Of a stretch of DNA of 6,543 nucleotides, positions 1 through 5,469 are shown piece after piece. A model generated the notes under the pieces. The model was given only the letters and a program-made list of their open reading frames with translations, ran no database searches and was not told the origin of the DNA. The stretch is from an uncultured Ruminococcus sp. GTDB taxonomy: Bacteria; Bacillota; Clostridia; Oscillospirales; Acutalibacteraceae. Numbering within the stretch: position 1 is the first letter of the stretch; every line of letters starts with the position of its first letter. The position numbers and the translations under genes were made by a program. Location of the stretch: NCBI GenBank assembly GCA_900554995.1, contig USJJ01000076.1, positions 1-6,543 of the forward strand. Direction: 5' to 3'.

Positions 1-1
1 A

Positions 2-907
2 ATACTCATTATTTTAATTCTGGCAATTGCAATTGTAGCGTCCTGCATCAAGATCGTACCGCAGGCGCAGGCTTATGTCGTAGAACGTCTCGGCGCATAC
101 CAGGATACCTGGAGCGTTGGCCTTCACTTTAAAGTGCCGATTGTCGATAAGGTTGCAAAGCGTGTACTGTTAAAGGAACAGGTAGCGGATTTCCCGCCTC
201 AGCCCGTTATCACAAAGGATAACGTTACCATGCAGATCGACACGGTCGTTTTCTATCAGATTACGGACCCGAAGCTCTACGCTTACGGCGTTGAAAGTCC
301 GATTTCGGCTATCGAAAATCTTTCTGCAACAACGCTTCGTAACATCATCGGTGAGCTTGAGCTTGACCATACTCTTACATCAAGAGACACTATAAATGCA
401 AAAATCAGAGGAATTCTTGACGAGGCGACCGACCCGTGGGGCATCAAGGTCAACCGTGTTGAATTGAAGAATATTCTTCCGCCGCCGGAGATCCAGGACG
501 CCATGGAGAAGCAGATGAAGGCGGAGCGTCAGAGACGTGAGGCCATTCTCCGTGCAGAGGGCGAAAAGGCGAGCAAGGTGCTTGTCGCCGAGGGACAGAA
601 GGAATCACAGATTCTTGCCGCAGAGGGCGACAAGAGAGCTGCAATCCTCCATGCCGAGGCGGTTAAAGAAGCAAAGATCCGTGAGGCAGAGGGTGAGGCT
701 GAGGCCATCCTCAAGATTCAGGAGGCCGAGGCAAAGGCGATTGAGCTTATCAACGCATCAAAACCGGGCGACGGCTATATTAAGATAAAGAGCCTTGAAG
801 CGTTTTCAAAGGCGGCTGACGGTCAGTCAACAAAGATCATTATTCCGTCGGAAATTCAGGGACTTGCAGGCCTCGCAGAAGGCGTTGTCGAATCGGTTAA
901 AAAATAA
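2..907 (+). CDS. SPFH/band-7 membrane protein, paraslipin (QmcA-like), 5' partial
   Basis: The reading frame is open from base 2 to the TAA at 905-907 (301 codons), so the true start lies just before the window. The GTG at 134 is internal, because conserved band-7 sequence continues upstream of it. Visible residues 1-19 (ILIILILAIAIVAS...) are a hydrophobic N-terminal anchor. The SPFH domain follows at about 20-165, with family-typical stretches VPQAQAYVVERLGAY, DNVTMQIDTVVFYQITDP and WGIKVNRVELKNI. An Ala/Glu/Lys-rich coiled coil runs from about 165 to 250 and contains AEG/AEA units every 11 residues. The tail KIIIPSEIQGLAGLAEG resembles QmcA C termini. Family members form large oligomeric membrane cages and influence membrane microdomains or proteases. 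They are often paired with an NfeD-like gene, which if present would lie upstream outside the window. Length fits the usual 300-320 residues. Family assignment is firm; the cellular role here is inferred. Confidence 0.93.
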   Translation: MLIILILAIAIVASCIKIVPQAQAYVVERLGAYQDTWSVGLHFKVPIVDKVAKRVLLKEQVADFPPQPVITKDNVTMQIDTVVFYQITDPKLYAYGVESPISAIENLSATTLRNIIGELELDHTLTSRDTINAKIRGILDEATDPWGIKVNRVELKNILPPPEIQDAMEKQMKAERQRREAILRAEGEKASKVLVAEGQKESQILAAEGDKRAAILHAEAVKEAKIREAEGEAEAILKIQEAEAKAIELINASKPGDGYIKIKSLEAFSKAADGQSTKIIIPSEIQGLAGLAEGVVESVKK

Positions 908-949
908 GTATATAAAAGAAAAACAGTCCAAAAGATTTTATAAAAACAC

Positions 950-978
950 TTGACATTATCGGCATTAGCTGATAGAAT
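950..978 (+). promoter_or_regulatory. sigma-A-type promoter of the rpsF-ssb-rpsR operon
   Basis: A perfect -35 box TTGACA lies at 950-955 and a -10 box TAGAAT (5 of 6 consensus bases) at 973-978, separated by exactly 17 bases. Transcription would start at about 982-985, giving a leader of roughly 75 bases before rpsF. The promoter lies 42 bases after the stop codon of the SPFH gene in an AT-rich gap, so the ribosomal-protein operon is probably transcribed separately from that gene. I see no clear intrinsic terminator for the SPFH gene itself. Confidence 0.85.
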
Positions 979-1004
979 ATTAAGGCTGTAAAATATTGAT
1001 TACA

Positions 1005-1039
1005 GTTATCCTTGCCGCTGAGTAGGCGGCCGGAATGAC
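1005..1039 (+). promoter_or_regulatory. candidate S6:S18-binding leader element of rpsF
   Basis: The rpsF leader can fold into a two-part stem. GTTAT (1005-1009) pairs with ATGAC (1035-1039), and GCCGC (1014-1018) pairs with GCGGC (1026-1030) around a loop of TGAGTAG. Between the helices is an internal loop with CCTT on the 5' side and CGGA on the 3' side, so a CCG trinucleotide (1030-1032) sits at the helix/loop junction. A CCG-containing loop next to a helix, imitating the S18 site on 16S rRNA helix 22, is the hallmark of the S6:S18 autoregulatory leader known in many bacteria. The element ends only a few bases before the Shine-Dalgarno sequence, which fits translational repression. The pairing is read by eye; identity with the known family is inferred. 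Confidence 0.55.
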
Positions 1040-1058
1040 CAAAAGGAGGTGCTTTTAA

Positions 1059-1343
1059 ATGGCAGTAGAGAACTATGAGGCAATGATCGTTTACTCCGTT
1101 AAGGAGAGCGAGGATGCAGCTAAGGCTTTGGTTGAAAAGTTCAAGGCTCTTATGGAGAAGCATGGTACTGTTGAAAGCGTAGATGAGTGGGGTAAGCGCA
1201 AGCTTGCTTATGCTATCAACTACGAGACAGAAGGCTACTATGCTCTTTACAATTTCTCGGCTGAGCCGGAGTTCCCGGCAGAGCTTGACCGTGTCCTTAA
1301 CATCACGGACGGCGTGCTTCGTTCACTTATAATCAAGAAGTAA
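1059..1343 (+). CDS. rpsF: 30S ribosomal protein S6
   Basis: Encodes 94 residues, the normal length for bacterial S6, a ferredoxin-fold protein of the small-subunit platform that binds 16S rRNA as a heterodimer with S18. The N terminus (NYEAMIVYSV) forms the first strand. The diagnostic block WGKRKLAYAINYETEGYY at residues 44-61 carries the RNA- and S18-contacting residues. The short, uncharged-to-basic C terminus (LIIKK) lacks the glutamate extension seen in E. coli. The ATG is fixed by a perfect AAGGAGGT at 1043-1050, eight bases upstream. It is the first gene of the operon and is followed after 12 bases by ssb. Its S18 partner is encoded two genes downstream, so the leader element described at 1005-1039 could let the S6:S18 complex control the whole unit. 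Confidence 0.98.
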   Translation: MAVENYEAMIVYSVKESEDAAKALVEKFKALMEKHGTVESVDEWGKRKLAYAINYETEGYYALYNFSAEPEFPAELDRVLNITDGVLRSLIIKK

Positions 1344-1355
1344 GGGGGACGCAAC

Positions 1356-1808
1356 ATGATTAACAACGTAGTATTGATGGGTAGACTTGTTGCAACTCCC
1401 GAGTTGCGCAATACCCAGACAGGTCTTGCCGTAACGTCCTTTTCGCTTGCCGTTGAGCGTTCATACGCTCGTCAGGGTGAGCAGCGTCAGACTGATTTCA
1501 TTAACTGCGTAGCATGGAGAAACACCGCTGAATTTATCTCAAGATATTTTCAAAAGGGCTCTATGATCGCTGTAACGGGATCAATTCAGACACGTAACTA
1601 TGAGGACAAAAACGGTAACAAGCGCACAGCGGTTGAGGTTCTTGTTGACCAGGCGAGCTTCTGCGGATCAAAGGCAGAAACAGGCACAGGCAACAACAAT
1701 TACAACCAGAGCTATTCGGCTCCCGCGCAGCCTGCCGCTCCTTCATTCTCAACCGGTTCCGACGGTGACTTTGAGGAGATTTCAGGAGATGACGATCTGC
1801 CGTTCTGA
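1356..1808 (+). CDS. ssb: single-stranded DNA-binding protein
   Basis: Encodes 150 residues, typical of bacterial SSB, which coats single-stranded DNA as a homotetramer in replication, recombination and repair. Residues 1-104 form the OB fold, with the characteristic start NNVVLMGRLVATPELR, the strand TDFINCVAWRNTAEF (Trp54, an aromatic DNA-stacking position) and GSMIAVTGSIQTRNYED. A disordered Asn/Ser/Pro/Gly-rich linker covers about 105-138. The acidic tip GDDDLPF ends the protein and is the docking peptide for RecO, PriA, exonuclease I and other partners. The start follows rpsF by 12 bases. Its ribosome site (AAGGGGGA at about 1342-1349) is a poorer match than those of the flanking ribosomal-protein genes, which suggests a lower translation rate within the shared mRNA. 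Confidence 0.98.
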   Translation: MINNVVLMGRLVATPELRNTQTGLAVTSFSLAVERSYARQGEQRQTDFINCVAWRNTAEFISRYFQKGSMIAVTGSIQTRNYEDKNGNKRTAVEVLVDQASFCGSKAETGTGNNNYNQSYSAPAQPAAPSFSTGSDGDFEEISGDDDLPF

Positions 1809-1847
1809 GGCGGATGTCACCCGAATTAAATAAGGAGGTATTTTGTA

Positions 1848-2093
1848 ATGGCTTATGATAAGAACAACGGCCGTCCTAACAGAAAAGGCCGCAAGAAGGT
1901 TTGTTCCTTCTGCGTTGATAAAGTTGAGAGCATTGATTACAAGGATGTAAACAAGCTCAATAAGTACACTTCCGACAGAGCGAAGATTCTTCCCCGTCGT
2001 GTAACAGGTACTTGTGCAAAGCATCAGAGAGAGCTTACAACAGCTATCAAGCGTGCCCGTCACGTAGCTCTTATGCCCTACACTTCGGACTGA
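1848..2093 (+). CDS. rpsR: 30S ribosomal protein S18, zinc-binding (C+) form
   Basis: Encodes 81 residues, normal for S18, the S6 partner in the platform of the 30S subunit. The family core is clear: [22 protein letters not shown] (residues 30-51, given here as two joined conserved blocks), [26 protein letters not shown]. Four potential zinc ligands are present: Cys19 and Cys22 (CSFC) and Cys56 and His59 (CAKH). This marks the zinc-binding C+ form rather than the cysteine-free form that low-zinc bacteria use. The ATG is set by TAAGGAGGT at 1831-1839, eight bases upstream. The gene lies 39 bases after ssb with no terminator or promoter visible in between, and it is the last gene of the operon, followed 13 bases later by an intrinsic terminator stem. 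Confidence 0.98.
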   Translation: MAYDKNNGRPNRKGRKKVCSFCVDKVESIDYKDVNKLNKYTSDRAKILPRRVTGTCAKHQRELTTAIKRARHVALMPYTSD

Positions 2094-2106
2094 TTTAACA
2101 GTTATC

Positions 2107-2136
2107 GGACTGTCGCTTTTGCGGCAGTCTTTTTTT
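2107..2136 (+). terminator. intrinsic terminator of the rpsF-ssb-rpsR operon
   Basis: GACTGTCGC (2108-2116) pairs with GCGGCAGTC (2121-2129) as a 9-bp stem with one G-U pair and a TTTT loop, followed at once by seven T residues (2130-2136). This is a textbook Rho-independent terminator placed 13 bases after the rpsR stop codon. Confidence 0.93.
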
Positions 2137-2175
2137 CAATCTTAGTTTGCTTTTTTGCATACACGAGGTGTTGAT

Positions 2176-2970
2176 ATGAGGTTCAAAAATGTCCTGCTTG
2201 CAAGCGACTTTGACGGAACGCTTGCCGACAGTAGCGGTAAAATTCCCGATGGTGTGATATCGGCAATTAAATATTTTATGTCCGAGGGTGGACGTTTCAC
2301 CGTCTGCACGGGCAGAATATATCAAGGATTTCATCTTTACAGTGAGGCTTATATCAATGCTCCCGTTCTTCTCGGAAACGGTGCAATGGCATATGATTAT
2401 AGGAACAAAAGCGTGATTTTTAACGATGCAATCGGCGACGAGGGTATACCTGCCGTGGAGGACGTTCTTTCTCGCTTTCCGAGCGTTGCCGTGGAGACCT
2501 ATAATTTCGACACTGTTTGCAGTATCAACGCCTGCGAGGACAGTATTCATCATTTTACAAGTCAGGGAATAGATTTTACACGAATCAGTGATCCGAAGGA
2601 TGCGCCGAGACCGTGGACAAAGGTGATGATTTACGCTCACGGATGCTCATCCGACGTGCAAAAACTTCTTGACGGACACGGAGAGGTCAATTACCTGAGA
2701 ACAATGGGCGATTACATAGAAATTCTCAAAAAGGGCGTCGACAAAGGAACGGGACTTCTGAAACTCGGGGAAATGCTTGGCTGTGAGGTTAAGGATATTT
2801 ATGCCGCAGGGGACGGATATAATGACGTTGATATGCTCAGGGCGGCTGCAAAGGGATTTGTACCCGAAAACGGATCGCACGAGGCATTGAACGCTGCCGA
2901 CTTTGTTACACGCTCAAACGATATGGGATGTATTGCCCACGCAATAGAAATACTTGATTCAATATATTGA
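2176..2970 (+). CDS. Cof-type HAD-superfamily hydrolase (sugar/nucleotide phosphatase type)
   Basis: Encodes 264 residues, typical of Cof/YidA-like HAD phosphatases. All four catalytic motifs are present. Motif I is DFDGTL with nucleophile Asp11 and acid/base Asp13. Motif II is Thr45 in VCTGR. Motif III is Lys190 in KGVDKGTGL. Motif IV is GDGYNDVDML, with Asp213 and Asp217 binding magnesium. A type C2 cap lies between motifs II and III (about residues 80-185). The start is taken at the ATG at 2176 because GAGGTG lies five bases upstream and the domain begins right after it; an upstream in-frame TTG at 2155 would add seven residues unlike the family and lacks a ribosome site. Members usually act on phosphosugars, FMN or pyridoxal phosphate; the substrate cannot be read here. 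Only 39 bases separate it from the preceding terminator and no good promoter is visible, so it may rely on readthrough or a weak promoter. Confidence 0.93.
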   Translation: MRFKNVLLASDFDGTLADSSGKIPDGVISAIKYFMSEGGRFTVCTGRIYQGFHLYSEAYINAPVLLGNGAMAYDYRNKSVIFNDAIGDEGIPAVEDVLSRFPSVAVETYNFDTVCSINACEDSIHHFTSQGIDFTRISDPKDAPRPWTKVMIYAHGCSSDVQKLLDGHGEVNYLRTMGDYIEILKKGVDKGTGLLKLGEMLGCEVKDIYAAGDGYNDVDMLRAAAKGFVPENGSHEALNAADFVTRSNDMGCIAHAIEILDSIY

Positions 2971-2984
2971 ACAGCACCTACGGA

Positions 2985-3019
2985 AAAGAGCCGTTGCACA
3001 ACAGTGTAAACGGCTCTTT
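2985..3019. terminator. shared bidirectional intrinsic terminator between convergent genes
   Basis: AAAGAGCCGTT (2985-2995) and AACGGCTCTTT (3009-3019) are a perfect 11-bp inverted repeat, and the inner part can extend by GCAC/GTGT with one bulged A around a loop of AACA. The arms end in T-rich sequence in both directions: CTCTTTAGCTTTATT on the + strand and CTCTTTTCCG on the - strand. It lies 14 bases after the HAD phosphatase stop and 25 bases beyond the hydrolase stop on the other strand. The T tracts are short, so efficiency may be moderate. Confidence 0.75.
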
Positions 3020-3044
3020 AGCTTTATTCTGATATACCGCAGTC

Positions 3045-4610
3045 TCAGTTGCACGGTATTGCCTTGATTATCGTGAAAATTATCTTTGCCGAAAGCTCGA
3101 TGAGCTTTGTCAGAAAATCAAAAATTCTGCCGATTGCTGTCGGCTTGAGAAGCTCGTCGGTGACAGGGGAGAGGGTGTTATCCTTGCTGTTGTACTTCAT
3201 AAACTGCGGATAGACGCCGCTGTCATATACCGTTAGCTGTTTCTCGCTTTTTGCGAGCCAAATGAGAAAATCGGTAGACTCGCCGACGTTGTAGTCAACG
3301 TGTGCCATATCACGGACAAACCACGTCTGATCCGGGAACATACAGGTTGATGCGTCAAGCTGGCGGTCTGCGCTGAGGTGATTGTGTCCGTCGGCTTTTG
3401 CCTGTGTATAGCTGTCGGGGAGAGTTCCACCGAGCTTTGAGCTGATAGCTCCGCCCGAAGTATAGCCGACGTCAATCAGGAAGTCGTTGTTGCTGTTCGT
3501 CGATGTATCGGAAACGGGGAGACCCTGCATATTGTACTGCGCAGTGATATAAATATTCGTATCTTTTTCTGCGGCTTTCAGAATGTCATAAGCCTTAGCC
3601 TGCACATTGTAATGATACTCATCAATCGCTTTTATAAGTTCGGAATCTGCTACGGCAAGCATAAAATTTTTAGATTCTTCATAATTTCTTGCATCAACCA
3701 ATGCCCACAGACCCGGCATATATCCGAAAACGGGGATGATAAGTTCCTTATAAAGTCGGTCATTGAGCTTTGACAAAATACCGTTTATGTATCCGTCGAT
3801 CGAGGCGTTAATTTTGTATGCTTCAAGCGAATTGTCGATGAGCATCACTAATTCATCAAGGAAATCGTTTCTTGTAAGCTGCGCCATTCTGCGGATAAGT
3901 CCATATGCGTCAACGCTCAATTCACCCGAGAACATCGAACCCATACACGACGTACCCTGAAAAGCGGTTGAGCAGAGCGAAACACTGTCAACGTCTTTGC
4001 TGCCGTATTTATAGAGATAGGAGAGCGTGACCGTTCCGCCCATACTGAAAGCGGCAAGGGCAACACGGTCGCATTTTGTCTCTGCCTTGACATTCTTAAT
4101 AAATTTGTTCAGCTCGTCTGCGTGCTTGAGGGGATCAAGTCTCCAGTCGTAGTTGAAGAAATATGTATTGTCTTCGCCGAAAGCCTCGATGCCTGCCTTG
4201 ACAACGCCGCCCTCATCCTTGACCTCATTCATAAAGCTGTCGGGATAGTTGCCTGCGCTCAGCGGAAAAAGATCTGTCGTTATATCGTGCTTTGAATTGC
4301 CGTCGGGATTGCAGGCAAGATCGTCAAATGCCTCCGCCGCCGCAGGAAAAAGCGAGTCGCCGAGCTTATCATAGTCGCCGTCGGCAAAAAATCCGACGAG
4401 AGGGAGAATGATCTTTGACGCTAACTTAGCAATTGTTTTTGCCGTGGTCGGAAAAACCTTTTCGCCGTCCTTATAAAGAGGAAATGTATTCATTCCGCTG
4501 ACAACGATAAAAGCGGTTTTCGGCTCGGTCGCAAATGCGGGAATCAGCGAGCAAAAGGCAACCGTAAGACAGAGGATAACGCCGATAAGAATTTTAGCGA
4601 TTTTTTTCAT
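3045..4610 (-). CDS. secreted alpha/beta hydrolase, LCAT-like lipase/acyltransferase family
   Basis: Encodes 521 residues from the ATG at 4608-4610, chosen because GAAAGGA (4619-4625) lies eight bases upstream and a signal peptide starts directly there (MKKIAKILIGVILC..., likely cut after AFA at 25-27). An in-frame ATG at 4643 would add 11 residues without a ribosome site. FNYDWRLDP at about 152-160 is an LCAT/PDAT-family hallmark. The nucleophile elbow is AAFSMGG with Ser189, so the first Gly of GxSxG is replaced by Ala. Asp419 (QLDASTCMFPD) and His437 (RDMAHVDY) are the likely remaining triad members. Residues 220-350 form an insertion that could be a lid. The C-terminal 30 residues are hydrophobic or amphipathic and could hold the enzyme at the membrane. 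Predicted to act outside the cell on esters such as lipids; substrate unknown. Family assignment rests on motifs, not alignment. Confidence 0.8.
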   Translation of the reverse strand: MKKIAKILIGVILCLTVAFCSLIPAFATEPKTAFIVVSGMNTFPLYKDGEKVFPTTAKTIAKLASKIILPLVGFFADGDYDKLGDSLFPAAAEAFDDLACNPDGNSKHDITTDLFPLSAGNYPDSFMNEVKDEGGVVKAGIEAFGEDNTYFFNYDWRLDPLKHADELNKFIKNVKAETKCDRVALAAFSMGGTVTLSYLYKYGSKDVDSVSLCSTAFQGTSCMGSMFSGELSVDAYGLIRRMAQLTRNDFLDELVMLIDNSLEAYKINASIDGYINGILSKLNDRLYKELIIPVFGYMPGLWALVDARNYEESKNFMLAVADSELIKAIDEYHYNVQAKAYDILKAAEKDTNIYITAQYNMQGLPVSDTSTNSNNDFLIDVGYTSGGAISSKLGGTLPDSYTQAKADGHNHLSADRQLDASTCMFPDQTWFVRDMAHVDYNVGESTDFLIWLAKSEKQLTVYDSGVYPQFMKYNSKDNTLSPVTDELLKPTAIGRIFDFLTKLIELSAKIIFTIIKAIPCN

Positions 4611-4625
4611 ATTCTTTATCCTTTC

Positions 4626-4669
4626 AAAAAAGAGGTGTTGCATTTATATTCAAAAACGCAATACCTCCT
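4626..4669 (-). terminator. probable intrinsic terminator after the ABC transporter operon
   Basis: On the - strand AGGAGGTATTGC (4669-4658) pairs with GCAACACCTCTT (4641-4630), a 12-bp stem with one A-C mismatch and one G-U pair. The loop is AT-rich and 16 bases long, and six T residues follow (4631-4626), the first two of which also pair at the stem base. It begins five bases after the ATPase stop codon. The long loop and the mismatch make it weaker than the other terminators here, so some readthrough into the hydrolase gene is plausible. The loop also contains TATAAA (4648-4643), which could be a -10 box for the hydrolase, but the -35 region at the right distance (TTAGGA) is poor. Confidence 0.6.
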
Positions 4670-4674
4670 AAAAA

Positions 4675-5457
4675 TTATTTCTGATATGTGTTGAGAAATG
4701 CCCGTGTCCTTTCGTTCTTCGGGTTGACAAGAACCTCCTCGGGTGTGCCCATCTCGGCAATAACGCCGTTGTCCATAAAGATGACCTCGTCGGAAACGTC
4801 CTTTGCAAAGTTCATCTCATGGGTAACGATAACCATCGTCATCTTGTCCTCGGCAAGCTGGCGAATTGTCTTGAGAATTTCACCCGTAAGCTCGGGATCA
4901 AGCGCCGAAGTCGGTTCGTCGAAGAAAAGAATCTTGGGGTTCATTGCAAGTGCACGGGCAATCGAAACTCGCTGCTGCTGACCGCCCGAGAGCTGGCAGG
5001 GATAGAAGTCCAGCTTGTCCGAGAGTCCGACTTTTCCGAGGAAATATTTTGCCGTCTTGTCGATTTCTTCAAGCAACTCCTTCTTTTTCTGCTTGTAGTC
5101 GGGACGTCTCTTCGCCGCCAGCTTCATTGCGAGCGTAACGTTGCCGAGCGCCGTGTACTGCGGAAAAAGGTTGAACTGCTGAAAAACAAGACCGATGTTC
5201 TGCTTGTTTTTCGCAATTTCCTTGAGCTGTTTTTTGTCCGTTATATTGCTGTCAAAAACGACCTGATCGTTGACGGTAATCCTGCCTGTTGTGGCTGTTT
5301 CAAGCCCGTTGATACAGCGCAGAAGCGTAGTCTTGCCGCTTCCCGAAGAGCCGATAACGGAGAGGACCTTGCCCTCCCGAAGCTCAAATGAAATGCCCTT
5401 AAGGACCTCGGTTGCGCCGAAATTTTTAGTTAAGTCTTTAACTTCAAGTATTGCCAT
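4675..5457 (-). CDS. polar amino-acid ABC transporter ATP-binding protein (GlnQ/HisP type)
   Basis: Encodes 260 residues of a cytoplasmic ABC ATPase that powers the permease encoded just upstream. All nucleotide-binding motifs are intact: Walker [10 protein letters not shown] (36-44), Q-loop VFQQFNLFP (91-99), signature LSGGQQQR (156-163), Walker B ILFFDEP (176-182), D-loop SALD (184-187) and switch His213 in VTHEM. The FNLFPQ stretch after the Q-loop and the overall match to GlnQ/HisP/ArtP place it in the polar amino-acid uptake group. It is about 20 residues longer than a typical 240-residue GlnQ, with a Lys/Glu-rich helix at about 117-138 and an extra [14 protein letters not shown] segment before the Q-loop. 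The start is set by AAGGAGGG (5471-5464), six bases upstream, which overlaps the permease stop codon, so the two genes are likely translationally linked. The exact amino acid imported is not readable. Confidence 0.96.
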   Translation of the reverse strand: MAILEVKDLTKNFGATEVLKGISFELREGKVLSVIGSSGSGKTTLLRCINGLETATTGRITVNDQVVFDSNITDKKQLKEIAKNKQNIGLVFQQFNLFPQYTALGNVTLAMKLAAKRRPDYKQKKKELLEEIDKTAKYFLGKVGLSDKLDFYPCQLSGGQQQRVSIARALAMNPKILFFDEPTSALDPELTGEILKTIRQLAEDKMTMVIVTHEMNFAKDVSDEVIFMDNGVIAEMGTPEEVLVNPKNERTRAFLNTYQK

Positions 5458-5469
5458 TTTCAGCCCTCC

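Noticed and set aside
134..136. GTG as the start of the SPFH gene
   Set aside because: The frame is open back to base 2 and encodes a membrane anchor and conserved band-7 sequence, so this codon is internal and the gene is cut by the window edge.
1809..1847. Second regulatory hairpin between ssb and rpsR
   Set aside because: Only very short pairings such as CGG with CCG are possible, and the gap is well explained by a spacer plus the rpsR ribosome site.
2155..2157. TTG as the start of the HAD phosphatase
   Set aside because: It has no ribosome site and adds seven non-conserved residues, while the ATG at 2176 has GAGGTG five bases upstream and begins right at the domain.
2095..2640. 181-codon - strand reading frame opposite the HAD phosphatase
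   Set aside because: It overlaps a gene with all catalytic motifs, runs through the rpsR terminator, and resembles no known protein.
4641..4643. ATG as the start of the secreted hydrolase
   Set aside because: It has no suitable ribosome site; AGGAGG at 4664-4669 is 20 bases away and part of a terminator stem. Starting there would also put an unusual 11-residue extension before a normal signal peptide.
4724..4752. TTGACA on the + strand inside the ATPase gene as a promoter
   Set aside because: There is no acceptable -10 box at 16-18 bases (GCCCAT at 17), and no + strand gene follows.
4819..5391. 190-codon + strand reading frame opposite the ABC ATPase
   Set aside because: It is the complement of a well-conserved gene, has no recognisable domain and no ribosome site; it is a shadow frame.
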